In this document: positions 33,001-42,032 of the stretch, piece by piece
Position numbering within the stretch: position 1 is the first letter of the stretch
Layout of the letters: the number at the start of each line of letters is the position of its first letter
Origin: Glandiceps talaboti
Taxonomy: Eukaryota > Hemichordata > Enteropneusta > Spengelidae
Reading direction: 5' to 3'
Assembly: GCF_964340395.1 (NCBI RefSeq)
Contig: NC_135566.1
Span: 12,835,001 to 12,877,500, forward strand
DNA: 42,500 nucleotides
Program-made: the position numbers and the translations under genes
The notes under the pieces: model-generated
Seen by the model: only the letters and a program-made list of their open reading frames with translations
The model's database searches: none
Told to the model about the DNA's origin: nothing

Positions 33001-33199
33001 TCTATTGGAAAAGATAATTTTGATTTTGCACTAACAATTTCATAAGTAAAAAAAACTTTTAAAGATGTATGAAAGAATTGTTGACACTTACTGGCTGATC
33101 TTCTGCATCTTCTTTAGGCCACAGGGACTTGTTAGTCTTGCCACTAACACCCCTGTTCCATTTCTTCACAGATTTGCGTCTTAACATATTTGTCCACAT
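20055..33199 (-). CDS. Transposon-encoded SGNH-PHD-transposase-USP-Ulp1-ParB fusion protein (3,093 aa, 4 exons)
   Basis: Joining 33092-33199, 30481-30765, 27116-29410 and 20055-26648 on the minus strand gives 9,282 nt with no internal stop. All three introns are GT-AG and phase 0. Domains by residue: basic leader 1-36; SGNH/GDSL hydrolase 37-210 (S44, GTNN 99-102, D185, H188); 31 x 17-residue Pro/Arg/Ser repeats ~331-858; PHD-like finger 1116-1164; Cys/His cluster ~1386-1451; MULE/NOF-like transposase ~1531-1931 (D1581, D1657, C1703xxH1706, E1914); USP 2070-2371 (C2079, H2331, D2348); possible inactive second USP-like ribbon ~2400-2640; Ulp1-type C48 protease 2706-2901 (H2787, D2804, Q2855, C2863); ParB-like domain 2961-3056. 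It would act in the nucleus to cut and integrate the element. The roles of the accessory domains are inference. The exon chain is a sequence-based model without transcript support; the exons could be separate genes, though shared phase and strong splice sites argue against that. Confidence 0.82.
20169..20456 (-). other. ParB/sulfiredoxin-like domain (residues ~2961-3056)
   Basis: The order is VQWVETTMLWNYREVDRRIM, a linker, a strand with LTLAVNF, then YLYDGNHRLRIAKELNIKWVPLQI. D-G-N-H-R-L followed by an A-K-E-L-x-I-x-x-V-P segment is the hallmark of ParB-like nuclease/CTPase and sulfiredoxin folds. It lies C-terminal to the Ulp1-type protease. Activity (nuclease, nucleotide binding or other) cannot be read from the sequence. 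Confidence 0.7.
20634..21221 (-). other. Ulp1/SENP-type C48 cysteine protease domain (residues ~2706-2901)
   Basis: Opens with NGHWLDDTIITAYLRLL, the typical W-L-x-D-x-x-I helix of Ulp1 proteases. Catalytic residues are all present: H2787 in GVHWVLFVV, D2804 in VHVLDPYGS, oxyanion Q2855, nucleophile C2863 in DMDNCGVLICMYA. SUMO or another ubiquitin-like protein is the family's usual substrate; the actual target is unknown. Confidence 0.88.
22224..23129 (-). other. Ubiquitin-specific protease (C19) domain (residues ~2070-2371)
   Basis: The Cys box is GLENLDNNCWFNAVNQS (nucleophile C2079). A GRQNDAHEY segment corresponds to the conserved QQDAHEF motif. A zinc ribbon uses CTKC (C2193, C2196) and C2242/C2247. 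The His box is GHYIST (H2331), with D2348 a likely third residue, ending in YIIIYER. The domain is compact (~300 residues) and all catalytic positions look intact. Confidence 0.88.
23544..24746 (-). other. MULE/NOF-like DDE transposase core (residues ~1531-1931)
   Basis: VPVFWDATGG carries the first acid (D1581) on the first RNase H strand. A YYYELTVASPIGQG strand pair and PLTFMISE follow. INSDESWV carries the second acid (D1657), followed by an all-helical insert with HACASHFMKKVKR (C1703xxH1706), as in MULE transposases. LWSGLLLGDL and then SERRMGILK provide the probable catalytic Glu (E1914). The order matches MuDR-Foldback/NOF proteins. I assign the triad by position and motif, not by alignment. 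Confidence 0.8.
25845..25991 (-). other. PHD-type zinc finger (residues 1116-1164)
   Basis: Spacing C-x-C-(12)-C-x2-C-(4)-H-x2-C-(16)-C-x4-C fits Cys4-His-Cys3, with the typical Trp two residues before the His (NSWYHYDC). PHD fingers usually read histone H3 tails, so chromatin-guided targeting is plausible but inferred. Confidence 0.82.
26649..27115 (-). other. Transposon gene intron 3 (467 bp) with two (CATA)n tracts
   Basis: Donor AAG|GTAAAT; acceptor with a CTCTTTTTCTTTCATTT pyrimidine tract. It contains (CATA)n arrays at about 26756-26825 and 26961-27043. If the intron were retained, the upstream frame would stop at 27092 after a further seven codons. Confidence 0.75.
27116..29410 (-). 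CDS. Transposon gene, exon 3 (SGNH C-terminal half and 17-residue repeat array)
   Basis: A 2,295-nt exon, 765 codons, phase 0 at both ends. The acceptor is TTTTTGTTTGTTTCAG. It opens with IAILSIPPRID and includes the hydrolase DGVHLSD block, then a variable linker, the repeat array, and a short unique tail (ending SLYK) leading to the intron 3 donor. Confidence 0.85.
27230..28815 (-). repeat. Coding 51-bp minisatellite, 31 units (17-residue RS/Pro repeat)
   Basis: The unit is close to RSDRSPASGPSPPPIGN with IGN/VGK, SDRSP/SNRSHA and ADE variants. I count 31 in-frame units. The 51-bp period is a multiple of three and lacks stops, so a second minus-strand frame and one plus-strand frame are also open across it. 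These are shadows. The region is presumably disordered and rich in RS and SP sites. Confidence 0.93.
29411..30480 (-). other. Transposon gene intron 2 (1,070 bp)
   Basis: Donor ATG|GTGAGT and acceptor TTTTTGTTTGTTTCAG. It includes the hairpin at 29797-29947. No other feature seen. Confidence 0.75.
29797..29947. repeat. Inverted repeat, MITE-like (~45-bp arms)
   Basis: AGCAATAACACACCCCCAG near 29802 pairs with CTGGGGGTGTTTTATTGCT near 29925, and the pairing continues inward through GGTGTACCA and GATTTTGAC. The loop is about 60 bp. Confidence 0.75.
30481..30765 (-). CDS. Transposon gene, exon 2 (SGNH/GDSL hydrolase N-terminal half)
   Basis: A 285-nt exon, 95 codons, phase 0 at both ends. The acceptor is ATTTTTTTTCCAG and the donor GTGAGT. 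It begins FVAVYGDSLVRS, the GDS block with nucleophile S44. GGQFHHVA is a block-II-like glycine segment, and VVVVCVGTNN is the block-III GxN-type strand. With exon 3's DGVHLSD the SGNH catalytic set appears complete. SGNH domains occur in some metazoan retrotransposons; here the partner is a DDE transposase. Confidence 0.85.
30766..33091 (-). other. Transposon gene intron 1 (2,326 bp)
   Basis: Donor CCA|GTAAGT and a strong pyrimidine-rich acceptor. It contains internal repeat copy E and a short fragment with a GTTGCTAAGGGCGTGGTC word at about 32041. Open frames such as 32484-32879 show no domain. Confidence 0.75.
30920..31895 (+). repeat. Internal repeat family, copy E (+), within intron 1
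   Basis: Starts with GTTGTAGCACAACTTTCC (30926) like copy D. It has two decayed ~112-bp subrepeats (about 31165 and 31280), the AATGTTCCACCAAATT and TTTGACCAAAA segments, and ends near TATCGCACAACTGAA (31874). Confidence 0.6.
33092..33199 (-). CDS. Transposon gene, exon 1 (start codon and basic leader)
   Basis: 108 nt, 36 codons, starting MWTNMLRRKSVKKWNRG and ending in an acidic KEDAEDQP segment before a GTAAGT donor. An in-frame TAG lies 21 nt upstream, and the TATA box is about 65 bp upstream, so this ATG (33197-33199) is a good start. The RRKSVKK cluster could serve as a nuclear localisation signal. It is too short for ORF scanning and rests on splice phase, promoter and stop evidence. 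Confidence 0.7.
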
Positions 33200-33234
33200 T
33201 TTGAATTGCTCTGTAGTCTAGAAAGTACTAGCTC

Positions 33235-33315
33235 AGACTGGAAAGAGCTTCACAAATTCCTACTATATATAAGCATGTTCTTGTGTTGTGACAACCCACT
33301 CAACAGCCAATCAGA
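33235..33315 (-). promoter_or_regulatory. Core promoter of the transposon gene (TATA box and inverted CCAAT box)
   Basis: On the minus strand TTATATATAG (about 33263-33272) lies ~65 bp upstream of the ATG. CTGATTGGCTG (inverted CCAAT, 33307-33311) lies ~40 bp further up, the usual NF-Y spacing. Transcription would start near 33235. Confidence 0.6.
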
Positions 33316-34875
33316 ATTCAGATCAAAGATGCAGTGCCATGGAGACCCCAAGTATGGTGTAATCTGATGACATTATCCCCCAAAGCTAGATCATAAATTG
33401 AAAGCAGTATCCCCTACATTGATTAAACAAATTAAAATGTATACAAGTACACAATGGTCAAATGTTGAAATGCATTCAGCATAATTGCATAATTGCAACT
33501 AAGTAGCAGAAAGTAACAGAAAGATAATAATGTGTACTAATCAAAATGTATAACATTGTTATACATTGTTGTTCTTTGATGACAAAGTATACAATGTTTT
33601 ATTTAGAAATCAATATCAAAGTATGTGTTTTACCAAAATTTTTCAATACTGTGACGACATCAAAGGTCACCCCAAGTATTTCCTCACTTATCACAGTAAT
33701 ATGCAACATAAACAGGTGTTGTACTCATCAATTCACACTAGCCTATCTCATATACCCTATATCAATGCCATGATTCACTTCCTGTAATTTATGAGTTTGT
33801 TTTACTTTGGAAATAAAGACATTCTGATTATAGCCCCACTATGAGCAACTCCTCTCTCACTCTATCAACAGTTCCATACATTGCATTGGTTCTACCTCAC
33901 TGCAACCAGTGTCTTCTAAGTTCTAATTGTGCCAACCCCATTAAGTCAAAGAGATTAAACCTGTCCATGTTTTCTTTTTTAATAGAGTACAGTGCAGGGA
34001 GCTAAATTTGTGACAAAATCCTGTTTCTCAATCATGAAGTCAAGTTCATGACAGATTATAATACACTCTACAATATATTTCATAATTTCATCTTTACTAT
34101 GGACAGTCTTATGATTAATGTATATAGACTTGTCTCCAGGCTATATATTCCCACTTTAAAAAAAATCAAAAGTGGTATCTTTCTAACTCACCCTTATCAG
34201 GTTTTATGCCAAATACCTAGTCTGGAATCCTGACATTACTATATTTCGATTTGAATGATCTCCATATACAGTATATGGAGATCATTCAAATCAAAATTTA
34301 GTAACATCAGGATTCATGACTACCAAATACCCACCTTTTAAAAAATCTGAAAAAAAATTATGGGTATTGACCACGCAAATTTTGAAAAAGACAAAACAAA
34401 TATTCTGGGCACAGAAATGGGAAAAAAAGTAGTAAAACCACATAACAAAAAAAAAATGAACAATGGACTGTTCAAGTCTATAGTAATGTAGTGTGTGGAA
34501 GCCATGTGTAAATAGTCAGACCATTTTGATTGTATAGCTACATTGGAAGATCAATTACACAAATAAACTTGACTTGATGTTGGCAAAACAACAGGGTACC
34601 TCTACCTCAATATAAGTTGGTGAGAAGTCATCCCTGTTAAATACACTACACTGAATAGTTAGTCTTATGTAATCATTGAAAGTACATCTAAATAGTGGAA
34701 TTGGGATACTTCAATGCTGTTATATTCATTAATAGATATCACTTGGGGGTGGGGGTGGGCAGTATATACCCAGAAAAAGCCTAGTTCTATTTTGTAATAC
34801 TATGGTACATAACCTAGTTTAATCAGTGAAATGAAAAAAAAAACAATGAAAAATGGTGAACTTACTTAATTTGAA
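33316..34875. other. Non-coding interior between promoter and right arm
   Basis: AT-rich, with one strong hairpin listed separately and a G-rich tract near 34746-34760. Overlapping short plus-strand frames at 33546-33787 have no recognisable domain. No gene supported. Confidence 0.6.
34219..34321. repeat. Near-perfect palindrome with ~50-bp arms
   Basis: GAATCCTGACATTACTA at 34225 and TAGTAACATCAGGATTC ending at 34315 pair, meeting at GATCTCCATATAC/GTATATGGAGATC with essentially no loop. It would extrude as a cruciform. No coding content. Confidence 0.88.
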
Positions 34876-37800
34876 AGTATACTACTAACAGCAATCATAA
34901 TTTGTGCACACTTTATTGTTTGTCAATACAGCTGAGAGTGTAAGATTGGAAATTACCCAGAAGTCCATATTGAATGCACAGAGTCGTGTCTGCTGGGTAT
35001 CAATGACAATAATTATTTCAAACCACCTATACAGGGCTATAGCTGAGATGCATACTAATAATGTGTACTAGTTGGTTAGAGTGCACACTCAATATTTTTG
35101 GAGAAATATTTATTGAAATATCCACTGACTCCCCATCTCTATACATGCCTATAGGTTACATGATGGAACATGAAAAGTTTAATAATTTCAATAAAGACAA
35201 TAATTATTCTTATAGGGATAAATTCAAGTATTAATAGGTTGTATCACTACTACTTACAGCTATAAAAATGTGTGCACACTCTATTGTTTGTCAATTACAG
35301 CTGTTAGTATTAGATTGGAAATTACCCAGAAGGCCATATTGAGTTCAAAAAGTCGTGTCTGCTGGGTATCAATGACAATAATTATTTCAAACCACCGATA
35401 CAGGGCTATAGCTGAGATGCATACTGATAATGTGTGCTAGTTGGTTAGAGTGCACACTCAATATTTTTGGAGAAATATTTATTCAAATATCCAATGACTC
35501 CCCATCTCTATACATGCCTATAGGTTACATGGTGGAACATGAAAAGTTTAATAATTTCAATAAAGACAATATTTATTCTTCCAGAGATAAATTTAAGTCT
35601 TCATAGGTAGTATCACTACTACATTCAATATTTGAAATGTGTGCACACCCCATTGTTTGTCAATTACAGCTCCTCGTATTAGATTGGAAATTACCCAGAA
35701 GGCCATATTGAGTTCATAAAGTCGTGTCTGCTGGGTATCAATGACAATAATTATTTCAAACCACCTATACAGGGCTATAGCTGAGATGCATACTGATAAT
35801 GTGTACTAGTTGGTTAGAGTGCACACTCAATATTTTTGGAGAAATATTTATTGAAATATCCAATGACTCCCCATCTCTATACATGCCTATAGGTTACATG
35901 GTGGAACATGAAAAGTTTAATAATTTCAATAAAGACAATAATTATTCTTATAGGGATAAATTCAAGTATTAATAGGTAGTATCACTACTACTTACAGCTA
36001 TAAAAATGTGTGCACACGCTATTGTTTGTCAATTACTTCTGTTAGTATTAGATTGGAAATTACCCAGAAGGCCATATTGAGTTCAAAAAGTCGTGTCTGC
36101 TGGGTATCAATGACAATAATTATTTCAAACCACCTATACAGGGCTATAGCTGAGATGCATACTGATAGTGTGTACTAGTTGGTTAGAATGCACACTCAAT
36201 ATTTTTGGAGAAATATTTATTCAAATATCCAATGACTCCCCATCTCTATACATGCCTATAGGTTACATGGTGGAACATGAAAAGTTTAATAATTTCAATA
36301 AAGACAATAATTATTCTTATAGGGATAAATTCAAGTATTCATAGGTAGTATCAGTACTACATTCAATATTTGAAATGTGTGCACACCCCATTGTTTGTCA
36401 ATTACAGCTGTTAGTATTAGATTGGAAATTACCCAGAAGGCCATATTGAGTTCAAAAAGTCGTGTCTGCTGGGTATCAATGACAATAATTATTTCAAACC
36501 ACCTATACAGGGCTATAGCTGAGATGCATACTGATAATGTGTACTAGTTGGTTAGAGTGCACACTCAATATTTTTGGAGAAATATTTATTGAAATATCCA
36601 ATGACTCCCCATCTCTATACATGCCTATAGGTTACATGGTGGAACATGAAAAGTTTAATAATTTCAATAAAGACAATAATTATTCTTATAGGGATAAATT
36701 CAAGTATTAATAGGTTGTATCACTACTACTTACAGCTATAAAAATGTGTGCACACTCTATTGTTTGTCAATTACAGCTGTTAGTATTAGATTGGAAATTA
36801 CCCAGAAGGCCATATTGAGTTCAAAAAGTCGTGTCTGCTGGGTATCAATGACAATAATTATTTCAAACCACCGATACAGGGCTATAGCTGAGATGCATAC
36901 TGATAATGTGTGCTAGTTGGTTAGAGTGCACACTATTTTTGGAGAAATATTTATTCAAATATCCAATGACTCCCCATCTCTATACATGCCTATAGGTTAC
37001 ATGGTGGAACATGAAAAGTTTAATAATTTCAATAAAGACAATATTTATTCTTCCAGAGATAAATTTAAGTCTTCATAGGTAGTATCACTACTACATTCAA
37101 TATTTGAAATGTGTGCACACCCCATTGTTTGTCAATTACAGCTCCTCGTATTAGATTGGAAATTACCCAGAAGGCCATATTGAGTTCATAAAGTCGTGTC
37201 TGCTGGGTATCAATGACAATAATTATTTCAAACCACCTATACAGGGCTATAGCTGAGATGCATACTGATAATGTGTACTAGTTGGTTAGAGTGCACACTC
37301 AATATTTTTGGAGAAATATTTATTGAAATATCCAATGACTCCCCATCTCTATACATGCCTATAGGTTACATGGTGGAACATGAAAAGTTTAATAATTTCA
37401 ATAAAGACAATAATTATTCTTATAGGGATAAATTCAAGTATTAATAGGTAGTATCAGTACTACATTCAATATTTGAAATGTGTGCACACTCTATTGTTTG
37501 TCAATTACAGCTCCTCGTATTAGATTGGAAATTACCCAGAAGGCCATATTGAGTTCATAAAGTCGTGTCTGCTGGGTATCAATGACAATAATTATTTCAA
37601 ACCACCTATACAGGGCTATAGCTGAGATGCATACTGATAATGTGTGCTAGTTGGTTAGAGTGCACACTCAATATTTTTGGAGAAATATTTATTCAAATAT
37701 CCAATGACTCCCCATCTCTATACATGCCTATAGGTTACATGGTGGAACATGAAAAGTTTAATAATTTCAATAAAGACAATATTTATTCTTCCAGAGATAA

Positions 37801-40800
37801 ATTTAAGTATTCATAGGTAGTATCACTACTACATTCAATATTTGAAATGTGTGCACACCCCATTGTTTGTCAATTACAGCTCCTCGTATTAGATTGGAAA
37901 TTACCCAGAAGGCCATATTGAATGCACAGAGTCGTGTCTGCTGGGTATCAATGACAATAATTATTTCAAACCACCTATACAGGGCTATAGCTGAGATGCA
38001 TACTAATAATGTGTACTAGTTGGTTAGAGTGCACACTCAATATTTTTGGAGAAATATTTATTGAAATATCCACTGACTCCCCATCTCTATACATGCCTAT
38101 AGGTTACATGATGGAACATGAAAAGTTTAATAATTTCAATAAAGACAATAATTATTCTTATAGGGATAAATTCAAGTATTAATAGGTTGTATCACTACTA
38201 CTTACAGCTATAAAAATGTGTGCACACTCTATTGTTTGTCAATTACAGCTGTTAGTATTAGATTGGAAATTACCCAGAAGGCCATATTGAGTTCAAAAAG
38301 TCGTGTCTGCTGGGTATCAATGACAATAATTATTTCAAACCACCGATACAGGGCTATAGCTGAGATGCATACTGATAATGTGTGCTAGTTGGTTAGAGTG
38401 CACACTATTTTTGGAGAAATATTTATTCAAATATCCAATGACTCCCCATCTCTATACATGCCTATAGGTTACATGGTGGAACATGAAAAGTTTAATAATT
38501 TCAATAAAGACAATATTTATTCTTCCAGAGATAAATTTAAGTCTTCATAGGTAGTATCACTACTACATTCAATATTTGAAATGTGTGCACACCCCATTGT
38601 TTGTCAATTACAGCTCCTCGTATTAGATTGGAAATTACCCAGAAGGCCATATTGAGTTCATAAAGTCGTGTCTGCTGGGTATCAATGACAATAATTATTT
38701 CAAACCACCTATACAGGGCTATAGCTGAGATGCATACTGATAATGTGTACTAGTTGGTTAGAGTGCACACTCAATATTTTTGGAGAAATATTTATTGAAA
38801 TATCCAATGACTCCCCATCTCTATACATGCCTATAGGTTACATGGTGGAACATGAAAAGTTTAATAATTTCAATAAAGACAATAATTATTCTTATAGGGA
38901 TAAATTCAAGTATTAATAGGTAGTATCAGTACTACATTCAATATTTGAAATGTGTGCACACTCTATTGTTTGTCAATTACAGCTCCTCGTATTAGATTGG
39001 AAATTACCCAGAAGGCCATATTGAGTTCATAAAGTCGTGTCTGCTGGGTATCAATGACAATAATTATTTCAAACCACCTATACAGGGCTATAGCTGAGAT
39101 GCATACTGATAATGTGTGCTAGTTGGTTAGAGTGCACACTCAATATTTTTGGAGAAATATTTATTCAAATATCCAATGACTCCCCATCTCTATACATGCC
39201 TATAGGTTACATGGTGGAACATGAAAAGTTTAATAATTTCAATAAAGACAATATTTATTCTTCCAGAGATAAATTTAAGTATTCATAGGTAGTATCACTA
39301 CTACATTCAATATTTGAAATGTGTGCACACCCCATTGTTTGTCAATTACAGCTCCTCGTATTAGATTGGAAATTACCCAGAAGGCCATATTGAGATCATA
39401 AAGTCGTGTCTGCTGGGTATCAATGACAATAATTATTTCAAACCACCTATACAGGGCTATAGCTGAGATGCATACTGATAATGTGTACTAGTTGGTTAGA
39501 GTGCACACACAATATTTTTGGAGAAATATTTATTGAAATATCCAATGACTCCCCATCTCTATACATGCCTATAGGTTACATGGTGGAACATGAAAAGTTT
39601 AATAATTTCAATAAAGACAATAATTATTCTTATAGGGATAAATTCAAGTATTAATAGGTAGTATCACTACTACTTACAGCTATAAAAATGTGTGCACACT
39701 CTATTGTTTGTCAATTACAGCTGTTAGTATTAGATTGGAAATTACCCAGAAGGCCATATTGAGTTCAAAAAGTCGTGTCTGCTGGGTATCAATGACAATA
39801 ATTATTTCAAACCACCTATACAGGGCTATAGCTGAGATGCATACTGATAGTGTGTACTAGTTGGTTAGAATGCACACTCAATATTTTTGGAGAAATATTT
39901 ATTGAAATATCCACTGACTCCCCATCTCTATACATGCCTATAGGTTACATGGTGGAACATGAAAAGTTTAATAATTTCAATAAAGACAATAATTATTCTT
40001 ATAGGGATAAATTCAAGTATTCATAGGTAGTATCAGTACTACATTCAATATTTGAAATGTGTGCACACCCCATTGTTTGTCAATTACAGCTCCTCGTATT
40101 AGATTGGAAATTACCCAGAAGGCCATATTGAGTTCATAAAGTCGTGTCTGCTGGGTATCAATGACAATAATTATTTCAAACCACCTATACAGGGCTATAG
40201 CTGAGATGCATACTGATAATGTGTGCTAGTTGGTTAGAGTGCACACTCAATATTTTTGGAGAAATATTTATTCAAATATCCAATGACTCCCCATCTCTAT
40301 ACATGCCTATAGGTTACATGGTGGAACATGAAAAGTTAAATAATTTCAATAAAGACAATATTTATTCTTCCAGAGATAAATTTAAGTCTTCATAGGTAGT
40401 ATCAGTACTACATTCAATATTTGAAATGTGTGCACACCCCATTGTTTGTCAATTACAGCTCCTCGTATTAGATTGGAAATTACCCAGAAGGCCATATTGA
40501 GTTCATAAAGTCGTGTCTGCTGGGTATCAATGACAATAATTATTTCAAACCACCTATACAGGGCTATAGCTGAGATGCATACTGAAAGTATGTACTAGTT
40601 GGTTAGAATGCACACTCAATATTTTTGGAGAAATATTTATTGAAATATCCACTGCCTCCCCATCTCTATACATGCCTATAGGTTACATGGTGGAACATGA
40701 AAAGATTAATAATTTCAATAAAGACAACAATTATTCTTCCAGGGTCAAATTTTAGTATTCATAGGTAGTAATCTAGTATCACTACTACTTACAGCAATTA

Positions 40801-40944
40801 AAATGCGTTGTTTTCTTGCTGACGGACAAGCTATGTATAGTTTGAGCACGGTCACGAGTGTCTGTGGTTTGAGCTATTCAGGCTACTGTGAACAGCGCCC
40901 CCATCGGTGGCTGATGGCGAGGTGGCTGCTACGTTCAGTCGAGT
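34876..40944 (-). repeat. Right terminal inverted repeat (16 x ~368-bp monomers plus unique tip)
   Basis: The reverse complement of the left arm's structure. GTCGTGTCTGCTGGG recurs 16 times at ~368-bp spacing (about 34984 to 40509), then a ~140-bp tip (40800-40944) ends in GCTACGTTCAGTCGAGT. Rare variants reveal higher-order periods. A CACACTATTTTT deletion variant recurs at 36929 and 38401 (1,472 bp, four monomers). An AATGCACAGAGTCG variant recurs at 34973 and 37921 (2,948 bp, eight monomers). Most of the array keeps the GGCATGTATAGAGATGG-type sequence that is confined to the outer monomers of the left arm. Confidence 0.93.
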
Positions 40945-40953
40945 GTCGGGTAA
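40945..40953. repeat. Right 9-bp target-site duplication (GTCGGGTAA)
   Basis: Exact copy of 8452-8460, directly after the last base of the right inverted repeat. Confidence 0.92.
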
Positions 40954-41926
40954 CAACAATAGGATTTTCGGTCATCCTCTGTGTATTATATATTGCAACA
41001 ATTTAACTAATGTTTACAAATTCAGCTTGTCTAGTACTACAACTTAGTACAAGTAGTACTAGTAGTATATAGGTCAATGAGGCCTTGAGCTCAAATAGAC
41101 AATATTACGATGTCTGGAATTAGTTATTGTGAATGTGAATTAAAGGAACTATGTTTTTGCGGAGTTACACAAAACATACACACAATGTAAAGTCGAAGGT
41201 CCTTTGGGTTGTTATTTCAATCAGCAATAACCTGGTTTTAGCTTGTTTTCCTACCATAAAAATGGGACATGAGAAAAAGAATCCCACACAACAATGGGTA
41301 GAGATGTAATATCTCACACTCGTTGGGGAATATTTGTCTCACATGAGCCGCAGACAAAAATTCCCCAACTCGAGTGAGATATTCCATCTCAGCCCATTGG
41401 GGTGTGTGGGATTCTATTAGTCTGGGTATATGTGTATCCACATATTCAACCAATGGAATTACTCGGTTCGACCCTCAATCTCTCCTTTCCTTTCCTTTCT
41501 CTGATTGGCTGTTCTAAACTATATATACATAACATGTGTGCAGTCAAACATAGTATTAAAATTCAACAATAGGGCTGAAACGTACATTCTACAAAATACT
41601 CTGATGTCAACCTCTGCAACTGATTTCAATAGATTTGTAGGTTGTCTCATTATGCTTTTGGGGTGTTTTGCTTTATCGCATTCCTACCTCAGTGTTGTTC
41701 ATGACATCAACCTCAGACTTCGTCGTCTGTTGATATCCTGGACAACATAGAGGTAAGAATGCGATATCTCACACATAAATTTGATCCTGAAATTTCATAC
41801 ACATGTTTCTTTTGGAAATATTTTTCTATCAGGCGATACAAGACGCTACACAACACTGCAAGCACGCGTTGCTGTCACGTACTTTTGCAATATTACAAAC
41901 GTTTATTTTTTGCTCCCGGTTTTCAG
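40954..41926 (+). other. Host gene intron 3, segment right of the transposon
   Basis: Holds the 41278 hairpin. Short frames (41505-41750, 41238-41453) have no domain. It ends in a pyrimidine-rich acceptor (CCCGGTTTTCAG). Confidence 0.65.
41278..41415. repeat. Long hairpin with ~62-bp arms in host intron
   Basis: AGAATCCCACACA at 41278 pairs with TGTGTGGGATTCT ending at 41415. The arms run through GAGATATTCCATCTC-type and GTTGGGGAAT segments with few mismatches, around a ~12-bp loop. MITE-like, unrelated to the giant element's arms. Confidence 0.85.
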
Positions 41927-42032
41927 GTCTTCGAGGATGCCAACGTAACCGTGGCTTACTATGGCACGTACTCAAAACTCACTTCTACCAAAATGAACAG
42001 TCTATTTTCTAATGTAGAAGAAGAAGGACGAA
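41927..42032 (+). CDS. Receptor guanylate cyclase-like gene, exon 4
   Basis: 106 bp between a TTTTCAG acceptor and a GTAAGT donor. It enters at phase 0, matching exon 3's exit. It encodes VFEDANVTVAYYGTYSKLTSTKMNSLFSNVEEEGR, a strand-plus-helix that continues the ANF-receptor ectodomain after KTFVR. Its place after a 34.7-kb intron is supported by phase and by family order. The remaining ectodomain, transmembrane, kinase-homology and cyclase parts are outside the window. Confidence 0.75.

Larger units (their letters stand above)
8461..40944 (-). mobile_element. Giant (32.5 kb) Foldback/MULE-like DNA transposon
   Basis: A complete element is delimited by inverted tips that begin ACTC(AG or GA)CTGAACGTAGC on each side and by an exact 9-bp direct duplication. 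The arms are long inverted repeats of 5.6 and 6.1 kb built from ~368-bp monomers. The 20.8-kb centre carries one four-exon gene on the minus strand encoding a MULE/NOF-like DDE transposase fused to other domains. Long tandem-structured inverted arms, a 9-bp duplication and a transposase with DATG, a C-x-x-H and a downstream Glu match the MuDR-Foldback group (the NOF/FB type of Drosophila). The size is exceptional for that group. It is inserted antisense in intron 3 of the host gene. Kyakuja-Dileera-Zisupton transposases are an alternative relative, but to my knowledge Zisupton makes 8-bp duplications. Confidence 0.9.

Noticed and set aside
8461-40944. Maverick/Polinton, Starship or herpesvirus-fused (Teratorn-like) giant element
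   Set aside because: No DNA polymerase B, packaging ATPase, capsid, tyrosine recombinase or piggyBac-like gene is visible, and the 9-bp duplication differs from those groups.
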